From NCBI GenBank assembly GCA_029264995.1, contig JAJUKC010000022.1, positions 1-35,797 on the forward strand: a stretch of DNA of 35,797 nt, written 5' to 3'. How positions within the stretch are numbered: position 1 is the first letter of the stretch; every line of letters starts with the position of its first letter. Below the pieces are notes generated by a model that saw nothing but the letters and a program-made list of their open reading frames with translations, made no database searches and had not been told where the DNA came from. Positions 23,124 to 31,583 of the stretch are shown in pieces. A program made the position numbers and the translations under genes. The stretch is from Marinobacter sp. (GTDB lineage Bacteria > Pseudomonadota > Gammaproteobacteria > Pseudomonadales > Oleiphilaceae).

Positions 23124-24518
23124 ATGCCCCGTATTCTGATTGTTGAAGACGAAGACATTATCCGCTCGGCGGTTCGCAAACTTCTCCAGCACGCCGGCTA
23201 TGAGGTGGCGGATGCTGTCTCGGTGGAAGAAGCCGAGAGCCACGACCCGGACAGCTTCGATCTGGTCATCACCGACCTGCGTCTGCCCGGCGCCGCCGGC
23301 ACTGAAATGATCAACCGTGCCCCCAACACGCCGGTACTGATCATGACCAGCTATGCCAGTTTGCGGTCCGCGGTGGACTCCATGAAGATGGGCGCAGTGG
23401 ATTACATCGCCAAGCCCTTCGACCATGACGAGATGCTCGCGACTGTGGAGAACATTCTGGCACGCAAGCCTTCGGTTTCCAGTGAAACAACTGGCCCAGG
23501 TGATGCCGCCAGCACGAGCGGGCCCGACTCGGATCCATCCGAGATCATGTTTGGCCAGTGTGAACCCATGCAGAAGGTGTTCACCCTGATTCGCAAAGTC
23601 GCCCCCACCGAGACCACAGTGCTTATCCAGGGCGAATCCGGTACCGGTAAAGAACTGGCGGCACGGGCCCTGCACCTGCTCAGCCCGCGAGCCCGCAAAC
23701 CGCTCATCTCCGTAAACTGCGCGGCCATTCCCGAAAGCCTGATCGAATCGGAACTGTTTGGCCACGAGAAAGGTGCCTTTACCGGCGCCGTCTCGGCCCG
23801 CACCGGGCTGATTGAAGCGGCAGACGGCGGCAGTCTGTTCCTGGATGAAATCGGCGAACTCCCTGCCGAAGCCCAGGCCCGCCTGCTGCGGGTGTTGCAG
23901 GAAAGCGAAATTCGCAAAGTAGGCTCCACCCAGAGCCGGATCGTGGACGTGCGGATGATCGCCGCAACCCACCGAAACCTGAAGGCCATGACCAGAACCG
24001 GCGAGTTCCGGGAAGACCTTTACTACCGGCTGAACGTGATGCAGATTCGCATACCACCCCTGCGGGAACGCCGCGCCGACATTCTGGGCCTGGCCCGCCG
24101 GTTCCTGAAACGCCAGGCCAGCAAGCTTGGCCGTCCTGAGCTGTCCCTGAGCCCGGAGGCCATGCAGGCCCTGGAACGCTACCGCTGGCCCGGTAACGTC
24201 CGGGAACTGGAAAACGCCATCGAACGGGCCTCAATCCTGACCGATGGCGATGTCATTACCCCGGCGGTACTGGATCTGGACAGCGACTCCGCCGACGAAT
24301 ACATCCCGGAAACCCTGGTTGAGGGCAATAATGAACAAACCCCTGCACGGGATGTCGATTCGTCCAACGATCTGTCCCTGGAGGATTACTTCCAGCACTT
24401 TGTGCTCGAGAACCAGGACCGAATGAGCGAAACAGAGCTGGCGCAGAAGCTGGGTATCAGCCGGAAGTCACTCTGGGAGCGTCGGCAACGCCTGGGTATT
24501 CCTCGCAAGAAAGCCTGA
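23124..24518 (+). CDS. cbrB: sigma54-dependent response regulator CbrB
   Basis: CbrB is an NtrC-type activator. The 464-residue protein has a receiver domain with phospho-acceptor D51 in VITDLRLPG, an AAA+ domain with Walker A GESGTGKE (170-177) and the sigma54-contact loop GAFTGA (217-222), and a C-terminal Fis-type helix-turn-helix (about 425-460, LAQKLGISRKSLWERRQRLG). Its known main target in Pseudomonas is the sigma54 promoter of the small RNA crcZ. The same arrangement is visible immediately downstream here: repeated GTAACA boxes and a -24/-12 promoter. Confidence 0.97.
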   Translation: MPRILIVEDEDIIRSAVRKLLQHAGYEVADAVSVEEAESHDPDSFDLVITDLRLPGAAGTEMINRAPNTPVLIMTSYASLRSAVDSMKMGAVDYIAKPFDHDEMLATVENILARKPSVSSETTGPGDAASTSGPDSDPSEIMFGQCEPMQKVFTLIRKVAPTETTVLIQGESGTGKELAARALHLLSPRARKPLISVNCAAIPESLIESELFGHEKGAFTGAVSARTGLIEAADGGSLFLDEIGELPAEAQARLLRVLQESEIRKVGSTQSRIVDVRMIAATHRNLKAMTRTGEFREDLYYRLNVMQIRIPPLRERRADILGLARRFLKRQASKLGRPELSLSPEAMQALERYRWPGNVRELENAIERASILTDGDVITPAVLDLDSDSADEYIPETLVEGNNEQTPARDVDSSNDLSLEDYFQHFVLENQDRMSETELAQKLGISRKSLWERRQRLGIPRKKA

Positions 24519-24544
24519 GCCAAAGAAATGAACCGGGAATCAGT

Positions 24545-24626
24545 TGTTACCCCTTGTTCCTCACGGTAACACTTCCTGTCCAGATCATGAGATTCAGGTA
24601 ACACTTTTACGAGATACGGGGTAACA
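24545..24626 (+). promoter_or_regulatory. candidate CbrB upstream activating sites
   Basis: One inverted pair, TGTTAC (24545-24550) and GTAACA (24566-24571) separated by 15 bases, is followed by two more direct GTAACA copies at 24598-24603 and 24621-24626; all three direct copies extend to GTAACACTT. TGTTAC...GTAACA resembles the palindrome reported for CbrB in Pseudomonas. The boxes lie 50-130 bases upstream of the sigma54 promoter, a normal enhancer distance. Confidence 0.75.
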
Positions 24627-24677
24627 CTTACATACCTGATTTTCATAACCCACTGTTTGAAAAGGATTTTTAAAAAC

Positions 24678-24693
24678 TGGCACGACCACTGCA
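24678..24693 (+). promoter_or_regulatory. sigma54 promoter of crcZ
   Basis: TGGCACG-ACCA-CTGCA matches the -24/-12 consensus (TGGCACG-NNNN-TTGCA) at every fixed base but one. The GG (24679-24680) and GC (24691-24692) are 12 bases apart. Transcription should begin near 24704. Confidence 0.85.
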
Positions 24694-24703
24694 CTCTATT
24701 AAG

Positions 24704-25092
24704 CGCACAACAACAAAAACAAAAGTGACAACGCAGCGCCAAAACAAAAACAAATAGCTGCACAAGCGCCCGGCAACAAAAACAAGAACAGGGTGCAAGC
24801 GAACTGAGTGTTTTGGGTACTATGCTTTTTAGGGGTCCCACGGCACGTGCGAGTTGTAGATGTAGAGAAGAATCGTCTTCCAGGCGACACTGCAGATACT
24901 CCCATAACCCGCACCGTGTTACTGGCCGCTCTATGTATTCAAAGCTTTCCGTTTGCATTGATTGAAGTCCTTATCTTGGGGACAACACAGTGGGGTAAAA
25001 GAATCAAAAAGAATCCCGGCAACAACAAAAACAATGCAGATCGTCAACGCTTTCAGGGCGGATTCGTGAAAACGGGTCCGCCTTTTGATTTT
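24704..25092 (+). ncRNA. crcZ: CrcZ-type small RNA (Hfq/Crc decoy)
   Basis: A non-coding transcript of about 389 bases is predicted from a sigma54 promoter to a strong intrinsic terminator. It contains four A-rich CA clusters of the type bound by Hfq with Crc: 24709-24724, 24741-24754, 24775-24789 and 25021-25034 (each with AACAAAAACAA or similar). No conserved reading frame is visible. In Pseudomonas, CrcZ (about 400 bases, between cbrB and pcnB) sequesters Hfq/Crc and so relieves catabolite repression. Position, size, promoter type, upstream CbrB boxes and CA motifs all agree. The exact ends are inferred. Confidence 0.85.
25057..25092 (+). terminator. intrinsic terminator of crcZ
   Basis: GGCGGATTCGT and ACGGGTCCGCC pair over 11 positions (two G-U) around a GAAA tetraloop, followed by TTTTGATTTT. 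This is a textbook rho-independent terminator. Confidence 0.9.
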
Positions 25093-25228
25093 CCGGGTTG
25101 CCGAAAAACAACTCCCTCCCTGCGAGCCTCAATGACCATTTTATTCACCGGCGTTTCCGTCAAACATGTGCAATTCCTGCGCAAACCGTTAAAATCCCCG
25201 TTTTTGCGCTTCGCAAACACGGAATTCC

Positions 25229-26596
25229 ATGCCTAAACGATTTGTTGAAAAACTACGCTCCTTCATTCCCGGCAACGGGAAGAAGAAAGCCCGCCACTAC
25301 CAGCGGCAGGAGATCCCGCGGGATCAGCACAACGTCTCCCGCTCCATGATCAGTGAACCGGCCAAGAAGGTACTGCACCGGCTGAACAAGTCCGGCTACG
25401 AGGCCTATCTGGTGGGCGGTGGCGTTCGCGACATTCTGCTTGGCGGACAACCCAAAGACTTCGACATAGCCACCAACGCAACGCCCGAAGAGGTTCATGA
25501 CCTGTTCCGGAACTCCCGGCTGATTGGTCGCCGCTTTCGCATTGTGCACGTGGTGTTCGGGCGGGAAATCATCGAAGTAACCACCTTCCGTGGTAATGCC
25601 CGGGATACCGATGACGACCTGGCCGACGACGAGCACAAGACCAGCGAACACGGTCTGTTACTGCGAGATAATGTCTACGGCAACCAGGAAGAAGACGCAC
25701 TGCGGCGTGACTTCACCATCAATGCGCTGTATTACTGCATCCGGGATTTCTCCATTATCGACTTTGCCAACGGCGTGCAGGATCTGAAAAACCGTCAGAT
25801 CCGCCTGATTGGCGACCCGGAAACCCGCTACCGGGAAGATCCGGTGCGAATGCTTCGCGCCATTCGTTTTGCGGCCAAACTGGATTTTGAGATTGAGCCG
25901 GAAACCGAAGCCCCCATCCGGGAACTGGCGCCACTGCTGGCGCACATCCCTCCGGCCCGACTGTTCGATGAAGTCCTCAAACTGTTCTCCGCCGGCCATG
26001 GCGAGGCAACCTATCGCCTGCTTCAGGACTACGGCCTACTGGCCCCACTGTTCCCGGAGACCGCCCGGGCACTGGATGCCGGCGAACCCGACGAACTGAT
26101 ACTGCAAGCCCTTCGCAACACCGATGCACGGATCGCCCAGGGCAAATCAGTGACCCCCTACTTCCTGTTTGCCGCCATGCTCTGGCCGGCCCTGCAGGTG
26201 GAATGGCGCCGGCGCCAGGACAATGGTGACCCGGTTCAGCCCGCGCTGCACGGCGCCATCGGCAAGGTGATCGGCCGTCAGGTGCAGGCAACCGCCATCC
26301 CGAAACGTTTCTCTGGCCCCATGAAAGAAATCTGGGAACTGCAGATGCGGCTACCCCGTCGCCAGGGCAAGCGGGCGTTCGCTACCATGACCCACCCGCG
26401 CTTCCGGGCGGCCTACGATTTTCTGCTGGTGAGGGAAGCCGCGGGCGAAATCGAGCCGGGCCTCGGGCAATGGTGGACGGAGTTCCAGCAGGCGGATGAG
26501 CGCGCGCAGGAAAAAATGCTTTCCGAGCTGGGCTCCGGTGGCCCGAAAAAGCGCCGTCGCAAGCGCAAGCCCGCCAGGAAACCGGACCAGCCATGA
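25229..26596 (+). CDS. pcnB: polynucleotide adenylyltransferase (poly(A) polymerase I)
   Basis: PcnB adds poly(A) tails to RNA 3' ends and so promotes decay. The 455-residue protein has the class II nucleotidyltransferase signature LVGGGVRDILLGG followed by DFDIATNA, then GRRFRIVHVVFG and the RRDFTINALYY segment that separates this family from CCA-adding enzymes mostly by context. The C-terminus is a basic tail (KKRRRKRKPARK) suited to RNA binding. The ATG at 25229 has only a weak ribosome site (ACGGA). It overlaps folK by ATGA. crcZ lies directly upstream, as in Pseudomonas. Confidence 0.95.
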   Translation: MPKRFVEKLRSFIPGNGKKKARHYQRQEIPRDQHNVSRSMISEPAKKVLHRLNKSGYEAYLVGGGVRDILLGGQPKDFDIATNATPEEVHDLFRNSRLIGRRFRIVHVVFGREIIEVTTFRGNARDTDDDLADDEHKTSEHGLLLRDNVYGNQEEDALRRDFTINALYYCIRDFSIIDFANGVQDLKNRQIRLIGDPETRYREDPVRMLRAIRFAAKLDFEIEPETEAPIRELAPLLAHIPPARLFDEVLKLFSAGHGEATYRLLQDYGLLAPLFPETARALDAGEPDELILQALRNTDARIAQGKSVTPYFLFAAMLWPALQVEWRRRQDNGDPVQPALHGAIGKVIGRQVQATAIPKRFSGPMKEIWELQMRLPRRQGKRAFATMTHPRFRAAYDFLLVREAAGEIEPGLGQWWTEFQQADERAQEKMLSELGSGGPKKRRRKRKPARKPDQP

Positions 26597-27090
26597 CAGT
26601 CGATGCCTACATCGGGCTGGGCAGCAACCTGGAACAGCCTGCGGCCCAGCTGGCAAAGGCCGTATCGGAACTCGCCGGTTTACCCAAAACCACGCTGGTG
26701 GCGCAATCTCCGTTCTATGCCAGCCGCCCCGTCGGCCCGCAGGATCAACCGGATTTTGTGAACGGTGCCGTTCATCTGCGTACCGATCTGTCTGCCCACG
26801 AACTGCTGGATTGCCTGCAAGCCATTGAACAGGCCCATGGCCGTGAGCGACTGAGGCACTGGGGACCACGCACCCTGGATCTGGATCTGCTGCTGTTTGG
26901 TCAGACAACCCTCAACGACGCACGCCTGACCGTTCCCCACGCGGAACTGGCCAACCGTGATTTCGTCCTGCAACCCCTGCTGGACCTGGCTCCGGACCTG
27001 GCACTGCCGGACGGCACCACCGTTGCGGAACTGCGCCGAGATTGCCCGGACAACCAGCTGCGCAAGCTGCCCGCCCAGGCGCGCCCCTGA
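26593..27090 (+). CDS. folK: HPPK, folate pathway pyrophosphokinase (copy 1)
   Basis: FolK transfers pyrophosphate from ATP to 6-hydroxymethyl-7,8-dihydropterin in folate synthesis. The 165-residue product has the N-terminal YIGLGSNLEQP strand and the signature RHWGPRTLDLDLLLFG, with two Asp residues for magnesium. The ATG overlaps the pcnB stop (ATGA), giving translational coupling. A second, clearly divergent HPPK is encoded at 30549-31073 next to folB. This copy is in the context pcnB-folK-panB-panC, which is standard in gammaproteobacteria. Confidence 0.96.
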   Translation: MTVDAYIGLGSNLEQPAAQLAKAVSELAGLPKTTLVAQSPFYASRPVGPQDQPDFVNGAVHLRTDLSAHELLDCLQAIEQAHGRERLRHWGPRTLDLDLLLFGQTTLNDARLTVPHAELANRDFVLQPLLDLAPDLALPDGTTVAELRRDCPDNQLRKLPAQARP

Positions 27091-27133
27091 TCGCATCCGT
27101 TATGACCACCAGGCACGATAGACCATGCTACTC

Positions 27134-27162
27134 TTGTGTCTGATATACCCGGGATTTACATT
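27134..27162 (+). promoter_or_regulatory. possible panB promoter
   Basis: TTGTGT (27134-27139), a 17-base spacer and TACATT (27157-27162), about 65 bases before the panB ATG, in the 137-base gap after folK. Confidence 0.4.
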
Positions 27163-27227
27163 AACGCTCTGAGTACCGGTCGACCCCGGTCCCAAACTGG
27201 CCCATCCACCCAAAAGGCAAGGATTTT

Positions 27228-28022
27228 ATGGCAGTTACCATCAATACCCTGCGGGAATACAAGCAAAAAGGCGAAGCCTTCTCGGCACTGACCTCCTACG
27301 ATGCAACCTTTGCCCAGGTTGTCAGCGAGGCTGGCGTTGATGTCATCCTGATTGGCGACTCTCTTGGTATGGTACTGCAAGGCCACGACAGTACGCTCCC
27401 GGTGACCATGGATCAGATGGTGTACCACACCAGCTGTGTCGCCCGCGGCAACAAAGGCGCCCTGATCATGGCCGATATGCCATTCATGTCTTACGGCACC
27501 GTTGCCGATGCCCTCGACAACGCCGCGGAGCTGATGCGCGCCGGCGCCCACATGGTCAAGCTGGAAGGCACCGACTGGATGAAGGACACCATCGAAGCCC
27601 TGAGCGAACGTGGTGTGCCTGTTTGTGCCCACCTGGGCCTGACGCCACAATTCGTCAACAAGTTCGGCGGCTACAAGGTACAGGGACGAGATGAAAAGGC
27701 CGCCGAAGCCATGATTGAGCATGCCTGTGAGCTGGAAGCCGCCGGTGCGGACATCATCCTGCTGGAGTGTGTACCGGCCCCGCTCGCTGCCCGTATCACC
27801 CAGGCGGTGAAGGCGCCGGTCATCGGCATCGGAGCAGGCTCGGATACCGATGGCCAGGTACTGGTACTGCACGACATGCTGGGCGTCACCACCGGCCGCA
27901 AGCCCCGTTTCGTGAAGAACTTCCTCGCCGAGACCGACTCCATCCCGGAAGCCATTGCGGCTTATGCCCAAGCCGTCAAAGCACGCACTTTCCCAGCCGA
28001 GGAGCATACGTTCAAGGCATGA
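27228..28022 (+). CDS. panB: 3-methyl-2-oxobutanoate hydroxymethyltransferase
   Basis: PanB makes ketopantoate from alpha-ketoisovalerate and methylene-tetrahydrofolate, the first committed step of pantothenate and CoA synthesis. The 264-residue TIM-barrel has the metal-binding and substrate motifs [18 protein letters not shown] and [10 protein letters not shown], and the catalytic Glu in LLECVP. The ATG follows AAGGCAAGGA. The stop overlaps the panC start (ATGA). Its use of a folate cofactor gives a functional link to the adjacent folK. Confidence 0.97.
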   Translation: MAVTINTLREYKQKGEAFSALTSYDATFAQVVSEAGVDVILIGDSLGMVLQGHDSTLPVTMDQMVYHTSCVARGNKGALIMADMPFMSYGTVADALDNAAELMRAGAHMVKLEGTDWMKDTIEALSERGVPVCAHLGLTPQFVNKFGGYKVQGRDEKAAEAMIEHACELEAAGADIILLECVPAPLAARITQAVKAPVIGIGAGSDTDGQVLVLHDMLGVTTGRKPRFVKNFLAETDSIPEAIAAYAQAVKARTFPAEEHTFKA

Positions 28023-28867
28023 GAACCGTACACTCACTCAAAGAACTGCGCACGATTCTGCGGGGCTATCGCCAGCAGGGTAAGACCATCGGCCTGGTAC
28101 CCACCATGGGCAACCTGCACGAGGGCCATATCTCGCTGGTGCGCAAGGCGGCCGAGGCCTCCGACATCGTCGTTACCAGTATTTTCGTGAACCCGATGCA
28201 GTTCGGCGCCAATGAAGACCTGGACACCTATCCGAGAACCCTGGCGGCCGACCAGGATAAGCTGGCCGCAGCGGGCAACACTCTGGTCTTCGCCCCGGGC
28301 GTTGAAGAGATCTACCCGGAAGGGCTCGCCAATCAGACCAAGGTGGTGGTGCCCGAAGTCAGCGAGGGCCACTGCGGCGCCAGCCGGCCGGGCCACTTTG
28401 AAGGCGTGGCCACCGTGGTCACCATGTTGTTCAACATGGTTCAGCCCGATATCGCTGTGTTCGGCGAAAAGGATTTTCAGCAATTGGCGGTGATACGCAA
28501 ACTTGCCCGGGATCTGATGATTCCGGTGGAAGTGATTGGCGCACCGACGGTGCGGGAAGACGATGGCCTGGCGAAGAGCTCACGTAACGGCTATCTGTCC
28601 GAGCAGGAACGGGCCATTGCTCCGGTGGTGTTCCGGACGCTCAGTCATACCGCCGACCAGTTGGCACAGGGGCGCACCGACTACAGCAACCTGGAGCAGG
28701 AGGCACGCGAGGCACTGTCTGAGGCCGGGCTGAGGCCGGACTACTTCAACATCGTCAACAGCCTGACCCTGAAACCCGCCAACGAGGCAGACCGTGAACT
28801 CACACTGCTGGTCGCAGCGTTTCTGGGAACCACCCGTTTGATCGACAACCTCTCGATCACGCGCTAA
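28019..28867 (+). CDS. panC: pantothenate synthetase (pantoate-beta-alanine ligase)
   Basis: PanC joins pantoate and beta-alanine with ATP to make pantothenate. The 282-residue product starts at the ATG that overlaps the panB stop. Motifs are [14 protein letters not shown] (HIGH-like nucleotide site), FGEKDFQQL, and the KMSKS-like segment [10 protein letters not shown]. panB and panC are translationally coupled. pgi starts 46 bases downstream without a clear promoter or terminator between, so it may be read from the same message. Confidence 0.97.
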   Translation: MRTVHSLKELRTILRGYRQQGKTIGLVPTMGNLHEGHISLVRKAAEASDIVVTSIFVNPMQFGANEDLDTYPRTLAADQDKLAAAGNTLVFAPGVEEIYPEGLANQTKVVVPEVSEGHCGASRPGHFEGVATVVTMLFNMVQPDIAVFGEKDFQQLAVIRKLARDLMIPVEVIGAPTVREDDGLAKSSRNGYLSEQERAIAPVVFRTLSHTADQLAQGRTDYSNLEQEAREALSEAGLRPDYFNIVNSLTLKPANEADRELTLLVAAFLGTTRLIDNLSITR

Positions 28868-28913
28868 AACCTCACTATGGAGCTTTACCCCAGACAACGG
28901 AAGGGACCCTCTG

Positions 28914-30575
28914 ATGCCTGAGAAACATCCTGCGCTCACCAGCCGAACCGAATGGCGAGCTCTCAACGACGCCAAAGCCCGGCTCGAACACCTGCTCATG
29001 CGTGATCTGTTTCAGCAGGATCCAGGTCGGGCCCAGCGCTACCTGGTAGAGGGCGCCGGCCTGTCGCTGGATTTCTCCCGCAACCGGCTGACCGACGAGG
29101 TGCTGGAAGCTCTGCTCAACCTGGCCCGGGCCTGTGGTCTGGAGGAACGTCGTAGGGCCCTGTTTGAGGGCGGCCTGGTGAACCTCACGGAACAACGGCC
29201 TGCCCTGCATACGGCCCTTCGTGAAGGTGAACAGGCCGAGGTATGGGTTAACGGCGACAACATCATTCCTGAAATCCATCGCACGCTCGGGAAAATGGAA
29301 GCGCTGGTTGACAGCATTCACAGTGGTGAACGCACCGGCCACTCCGGCGCCCGCTTTACCGACGTTGTCAGTATTGGCATCGGAGGTTCGTTTCTCGGGC
29401 CGAAGCTGGCCGTCGAGGCGCTACGCCCTTACTGGCAGGGCTCCATCAACTGTCACTTTGTCGCGAACATCGATGGCACCGACATTACCGAAACCCTCAC
29501 CCGCCTGAACCCGGACACCACGCTGTTTCTGGTGCAGTCAAAATCCTTCCGCACCCAGGAAACCCTGGAGAACAGCCTGCTCGCCCGGCAATGGTTTCTC
29601 GATAATGGTGGCAACGAAGCCGCGGTCTCCCGGCATTTCATGGCAGTCACGGCCAACGTCGAAGAAGCGGCCCGGTTCGGCATCGAACCGGCCAACACCT
29701 TTCCCATGTGGGACTGGGTGGGTGGCCGCTACTCCCTGTGGTCTGCCATCGGCCTGCCAATTGCGTTAACGCTTGGCATGGCGGCATTCCGGGAGCTGCT
29801 CGCCGGTGCACATGCCATGGACACCCATTTCAGGGAAGCGCCCGACCGGGAAAACCTGCCTGTAATCATGGCCATGCTCAGCGTGTGGTACAACAATTTC
29901 TGGGGCGCCGAAAGCCATGCGGTGCTGCCCTATGACGAATATCTGAAATACCTGCCGGAGCACCTCCAGCAGCTGGATATGGAGAGCAACGGCAAGCGGG
30001 TAACCCAGAATGGCATCAGCGTGGATTACCACACCGGGCCTGTGCTCTGGGGAGGCGTAGGAGCTAACGGCCAGCACGCCTATCACCAACTGATTCATCA
30101 AGGTACCCGGCTGATTCCTGCGGACTTCATCATTCCCCTGACGACCCACAATCCGGTGGCAAGCCACCATGCCGCCCTGTTTGCCAACTGTCTGTCTCAG
30201 GCACGAGCCATGATGGCCGGAAAGACCGAAGCAGAGGCCAAGCAGGAACTGATGGCCGGCGGTCTTGATGGGGATGCCGCTCGCCAGCTGGCCCCACACA
30301 AGGCCATTCCCGGTAACCGGCCCTGCAACATCCTGCTGATGGAACGACTGACTCCGAGAACCCTGGGGGCGCTGATTGCACTTTATGAGCACCGCACCTT
30401 CGTTCAGAGCGTGATCTGGGATATTGATTGCTTTGATCAATGGGGCGTGGAGCTGGGCAAACAGATTGGCAACGAAATCCTGCCGAAACTGCTTGGCGAG
30501 AGTGAAGATGGCAGCGCTGGAGACAGCGCCACCGACAACCTGATCCGGTTATTCCGCGACCGCTCCGGAACTTGA
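28914..30575 (+). CDS. pgi: glucose-6-phosphate isomerase
   Basis: Pgi interconverts glucose-6-phosphate and fructose-6-phosphate. The 553-residue length is typical of the long bacterial form. Both family signatures are present (DWVGGRYSLWSAIG and VIWDIDCFDQWGVELGK), as are the phosphate-binding SIGIGGSFLG and SKSFRTQETL and a THNPV segment for the ring-opening His. One odd point: where E. coli has WGEPGTNGQHA, with the base catalyst Glu, this protein has WGGVGANGQHA. I believe related gammaproteobacterial enzymes share the Gly form, but I could not check. Its 3' end overlaps folK2 by 27 bases. Confidence 0.96.
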   Translation: MPEKHPALTSRTEWRALNDAKARLEHLLMRDLFQQDPGRAQRYLVEGAGLSLDFSRNRLTDEVLEALLNLARACGLEERRRALFEGGLVNLTEQRPALHTALREGEQAEVWVNGDNIIPEIHRTLGKMEALVDSIHSGERTGHSGARFTDVVSIGIGGSFLGPKLAVEALRPYWQGSINCHFVANIDGTDITETLTRLNPDTTLFLVQSKSFRTQETLENSLLARQWFLDNGGNEAAVSRHFMAVTANVEEAARFGIEPANTFPMWDWVGGRYSLWSAIGLPIALTLGMAAFRELLAGAHAMDTHFREAPDRENLPVIMAMLSVWYNNFWGAESHAVLPYDEYLKYLPEHLQQLDMESNGKRVTQNGISVDYHTGPVLWGGVGANGQHAYHQLIHQGTRLIPADFIIPLTTHNPVASHHAALFANCLSQARAMMAGKTEAEAKQELMAGGLDGDAARQLAPHKAIPGNRPCNILLMERLTPRTLGALIALYEHRTFVQSVIWDIDCFDQWGVELGKQIGNEILPKLLGESEDGSAGDSATDNLIRLFRDRSGT

Positions 30576-31073
30576 GATCTGACGCCCCTGCCAGGTGAAA
30601 TCGACGGGCCAGAGCTTCTGGTCCTTCTGGTAAGACTTCCAGAGGCTGCGATAGCTCTCACGGCACACCGGGTGTAACTCGTCCGGAGCAATATCGGCCA
30701 GCGGCCTCAGGACAAATGCATTTTTAAGGATTTCAGCCCGGGGCAGCTCAACGCCGTCAAGGGTGCCAGCCGCATCGCCCCAGGTGAGAATATCCAGATC
30801 CAGAGTTCTTGGACTGAACTTGGGCGCCGAAGCTTTGCGGCCGTTGTCTGCCTCGAGTTTTTTGAAGCGCCGGGAAAGCTCTCCTACCGACCTATCGGTA
30901 TCCACACCCACCACCAGATTCAGAAAATCCGAGCCATCGAAGCCTACCGATTCGCTCTCGTAAACCGGAGAAATGGCCAGTTCTCCAAACCAACCGGCCA
31001 GCGCATCCAGCGCCGCGCTGACATGGCGATAGCGTTCAATATTGCTGCCGATACTGATGTATACCCGCTTCAT
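30549..31073 (-). CDS. folK: HPPK-like pyrophosphokinase (copy 2)
   Basis: A second HPPK of 174 residues. It keeps YISIGSNIER at the N-terminus and the signature SPRTLDLDILTWG, including the two magnesium Asp residues, so it is probably active on hydroxymethyl-dihydropterin. It is quite different in sequence from the copy beside pcnB. Its ATG overlaps the folB stop (ATGA), placing it in an operon with the enzyme that makes its substrate. The 3' end overlaps pgi on the other strand by 27 bases. Confidence 0.93.
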   Translation of the reverse strand: MKRVYISIGSNIERYRHVSAALDALAGWFGELAISPVYESESVGFDGSDFLNLVVGVDTDRSVGELSRRFKKLEADNGRKASAPKFSPRTLDLDILTWGDAAGTLDGVELPRAEILKNAFVLRPLADIAPDELHPVCRESYRSLWKSYQKDQKLWPVDFTWQGRQISSSGAVAE

Positions 31074-31441
31074 GTCCGCTCACCCCGCTCAATTCTCACG
31101 CCCACCGAGCGTGCGGCCGGCACAGCACCGGGTTTGCTCAACGTCAGCCTCAGCCAACGCACTCCAAACTCGTTCTGCAGCAATCGGGCAACTTCCTCTG
31201 CGGCCCGCTCCAACAACTCCGGCTGCAGCGTTTGCAGGCACTGACTGACCCGCTCACTGACGGCTGCGTAATCAAGTGCGTCGGCAACATCGTCACTGGC
31301 ACCGGGCACCGAGTTATCCCAAGCCAGCTCCAGATCCACCAACAGCCGCTGTGTGACTTCGCGTTCCCAGTCGTACACCCCGATCACGGTTTCTACCGCC
31401 AGCCCTTCGATCAGGACTGTATCCCATTTGCCATTTGCCAA
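31070..31441 (-). CDS. folB: dihydroneopterin aldolase
   Basis: FolB cleaves dihydroneopterin to 6-hydroxymethyl-dihydropterin and glycolaldehyde, directly supplying the FolK substrate. The 123-residue product has the family motif LIEGLAVETVIGVYDWERE, a conserved DYAAV segment, and the lysine in LTLSKPGAV. The start is a TTG at 31441, chosen because GGGAG lies about six bases ahead; no in-frame ATG lies near the conserved N-terminus. It is divergent from plsY, with about 140 bases between them. Confidence 0.93.
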   Translation of the reverse strand: MANGKWDTVLIEGLAVETVIGVYDWEREVTQRLLVDLELAWDNSVPGASDDVADALDYAAVSERVSQCLQTLQPELLERAAEEVARLLQNEFGVRWLRLTLSKPGAVPAARSVGVRIERGERT

Positions 31442-31473
31442 ACCGGTCTCCCGAGCCTTCCACTGATGGCTGA

Positions 31474-31502
31474 TTGAATATTACACAGGCAGGCGATACT
31501 GT
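31474..31502 (+). promoter_or_regulatory. possible plsY promoter
   Basis: TTGAAT (31474-31479), a 17-base spacer and TACTGT (31497-31502), about 80 bases before the plsY ATG in the folB/plsY divergent gap. Confidence 0.4.
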
Positions 31503-31583
31503 GACGGACAACCAGCCTGCCTTGATGCGGGCCGGCATTTTCTCACAGAACACAGGGCCCAGTCTCTGTACAGCGGTGATGCC

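Noticed and set aside
22169..23179. 336-residue open frame antisense to cbrA, and a similar one antisense to cbrB
   Set aside because: Both lie wholly over the kinase core or receiver/AAA+ domains, which carry the real motifs on the plus strand.
24808..25236. Long open frames across the crcZ interval (both strands)
   Set aside because: They run through the terminator and CA clusters, lack ribosome sites, and have no recognisable protein features.
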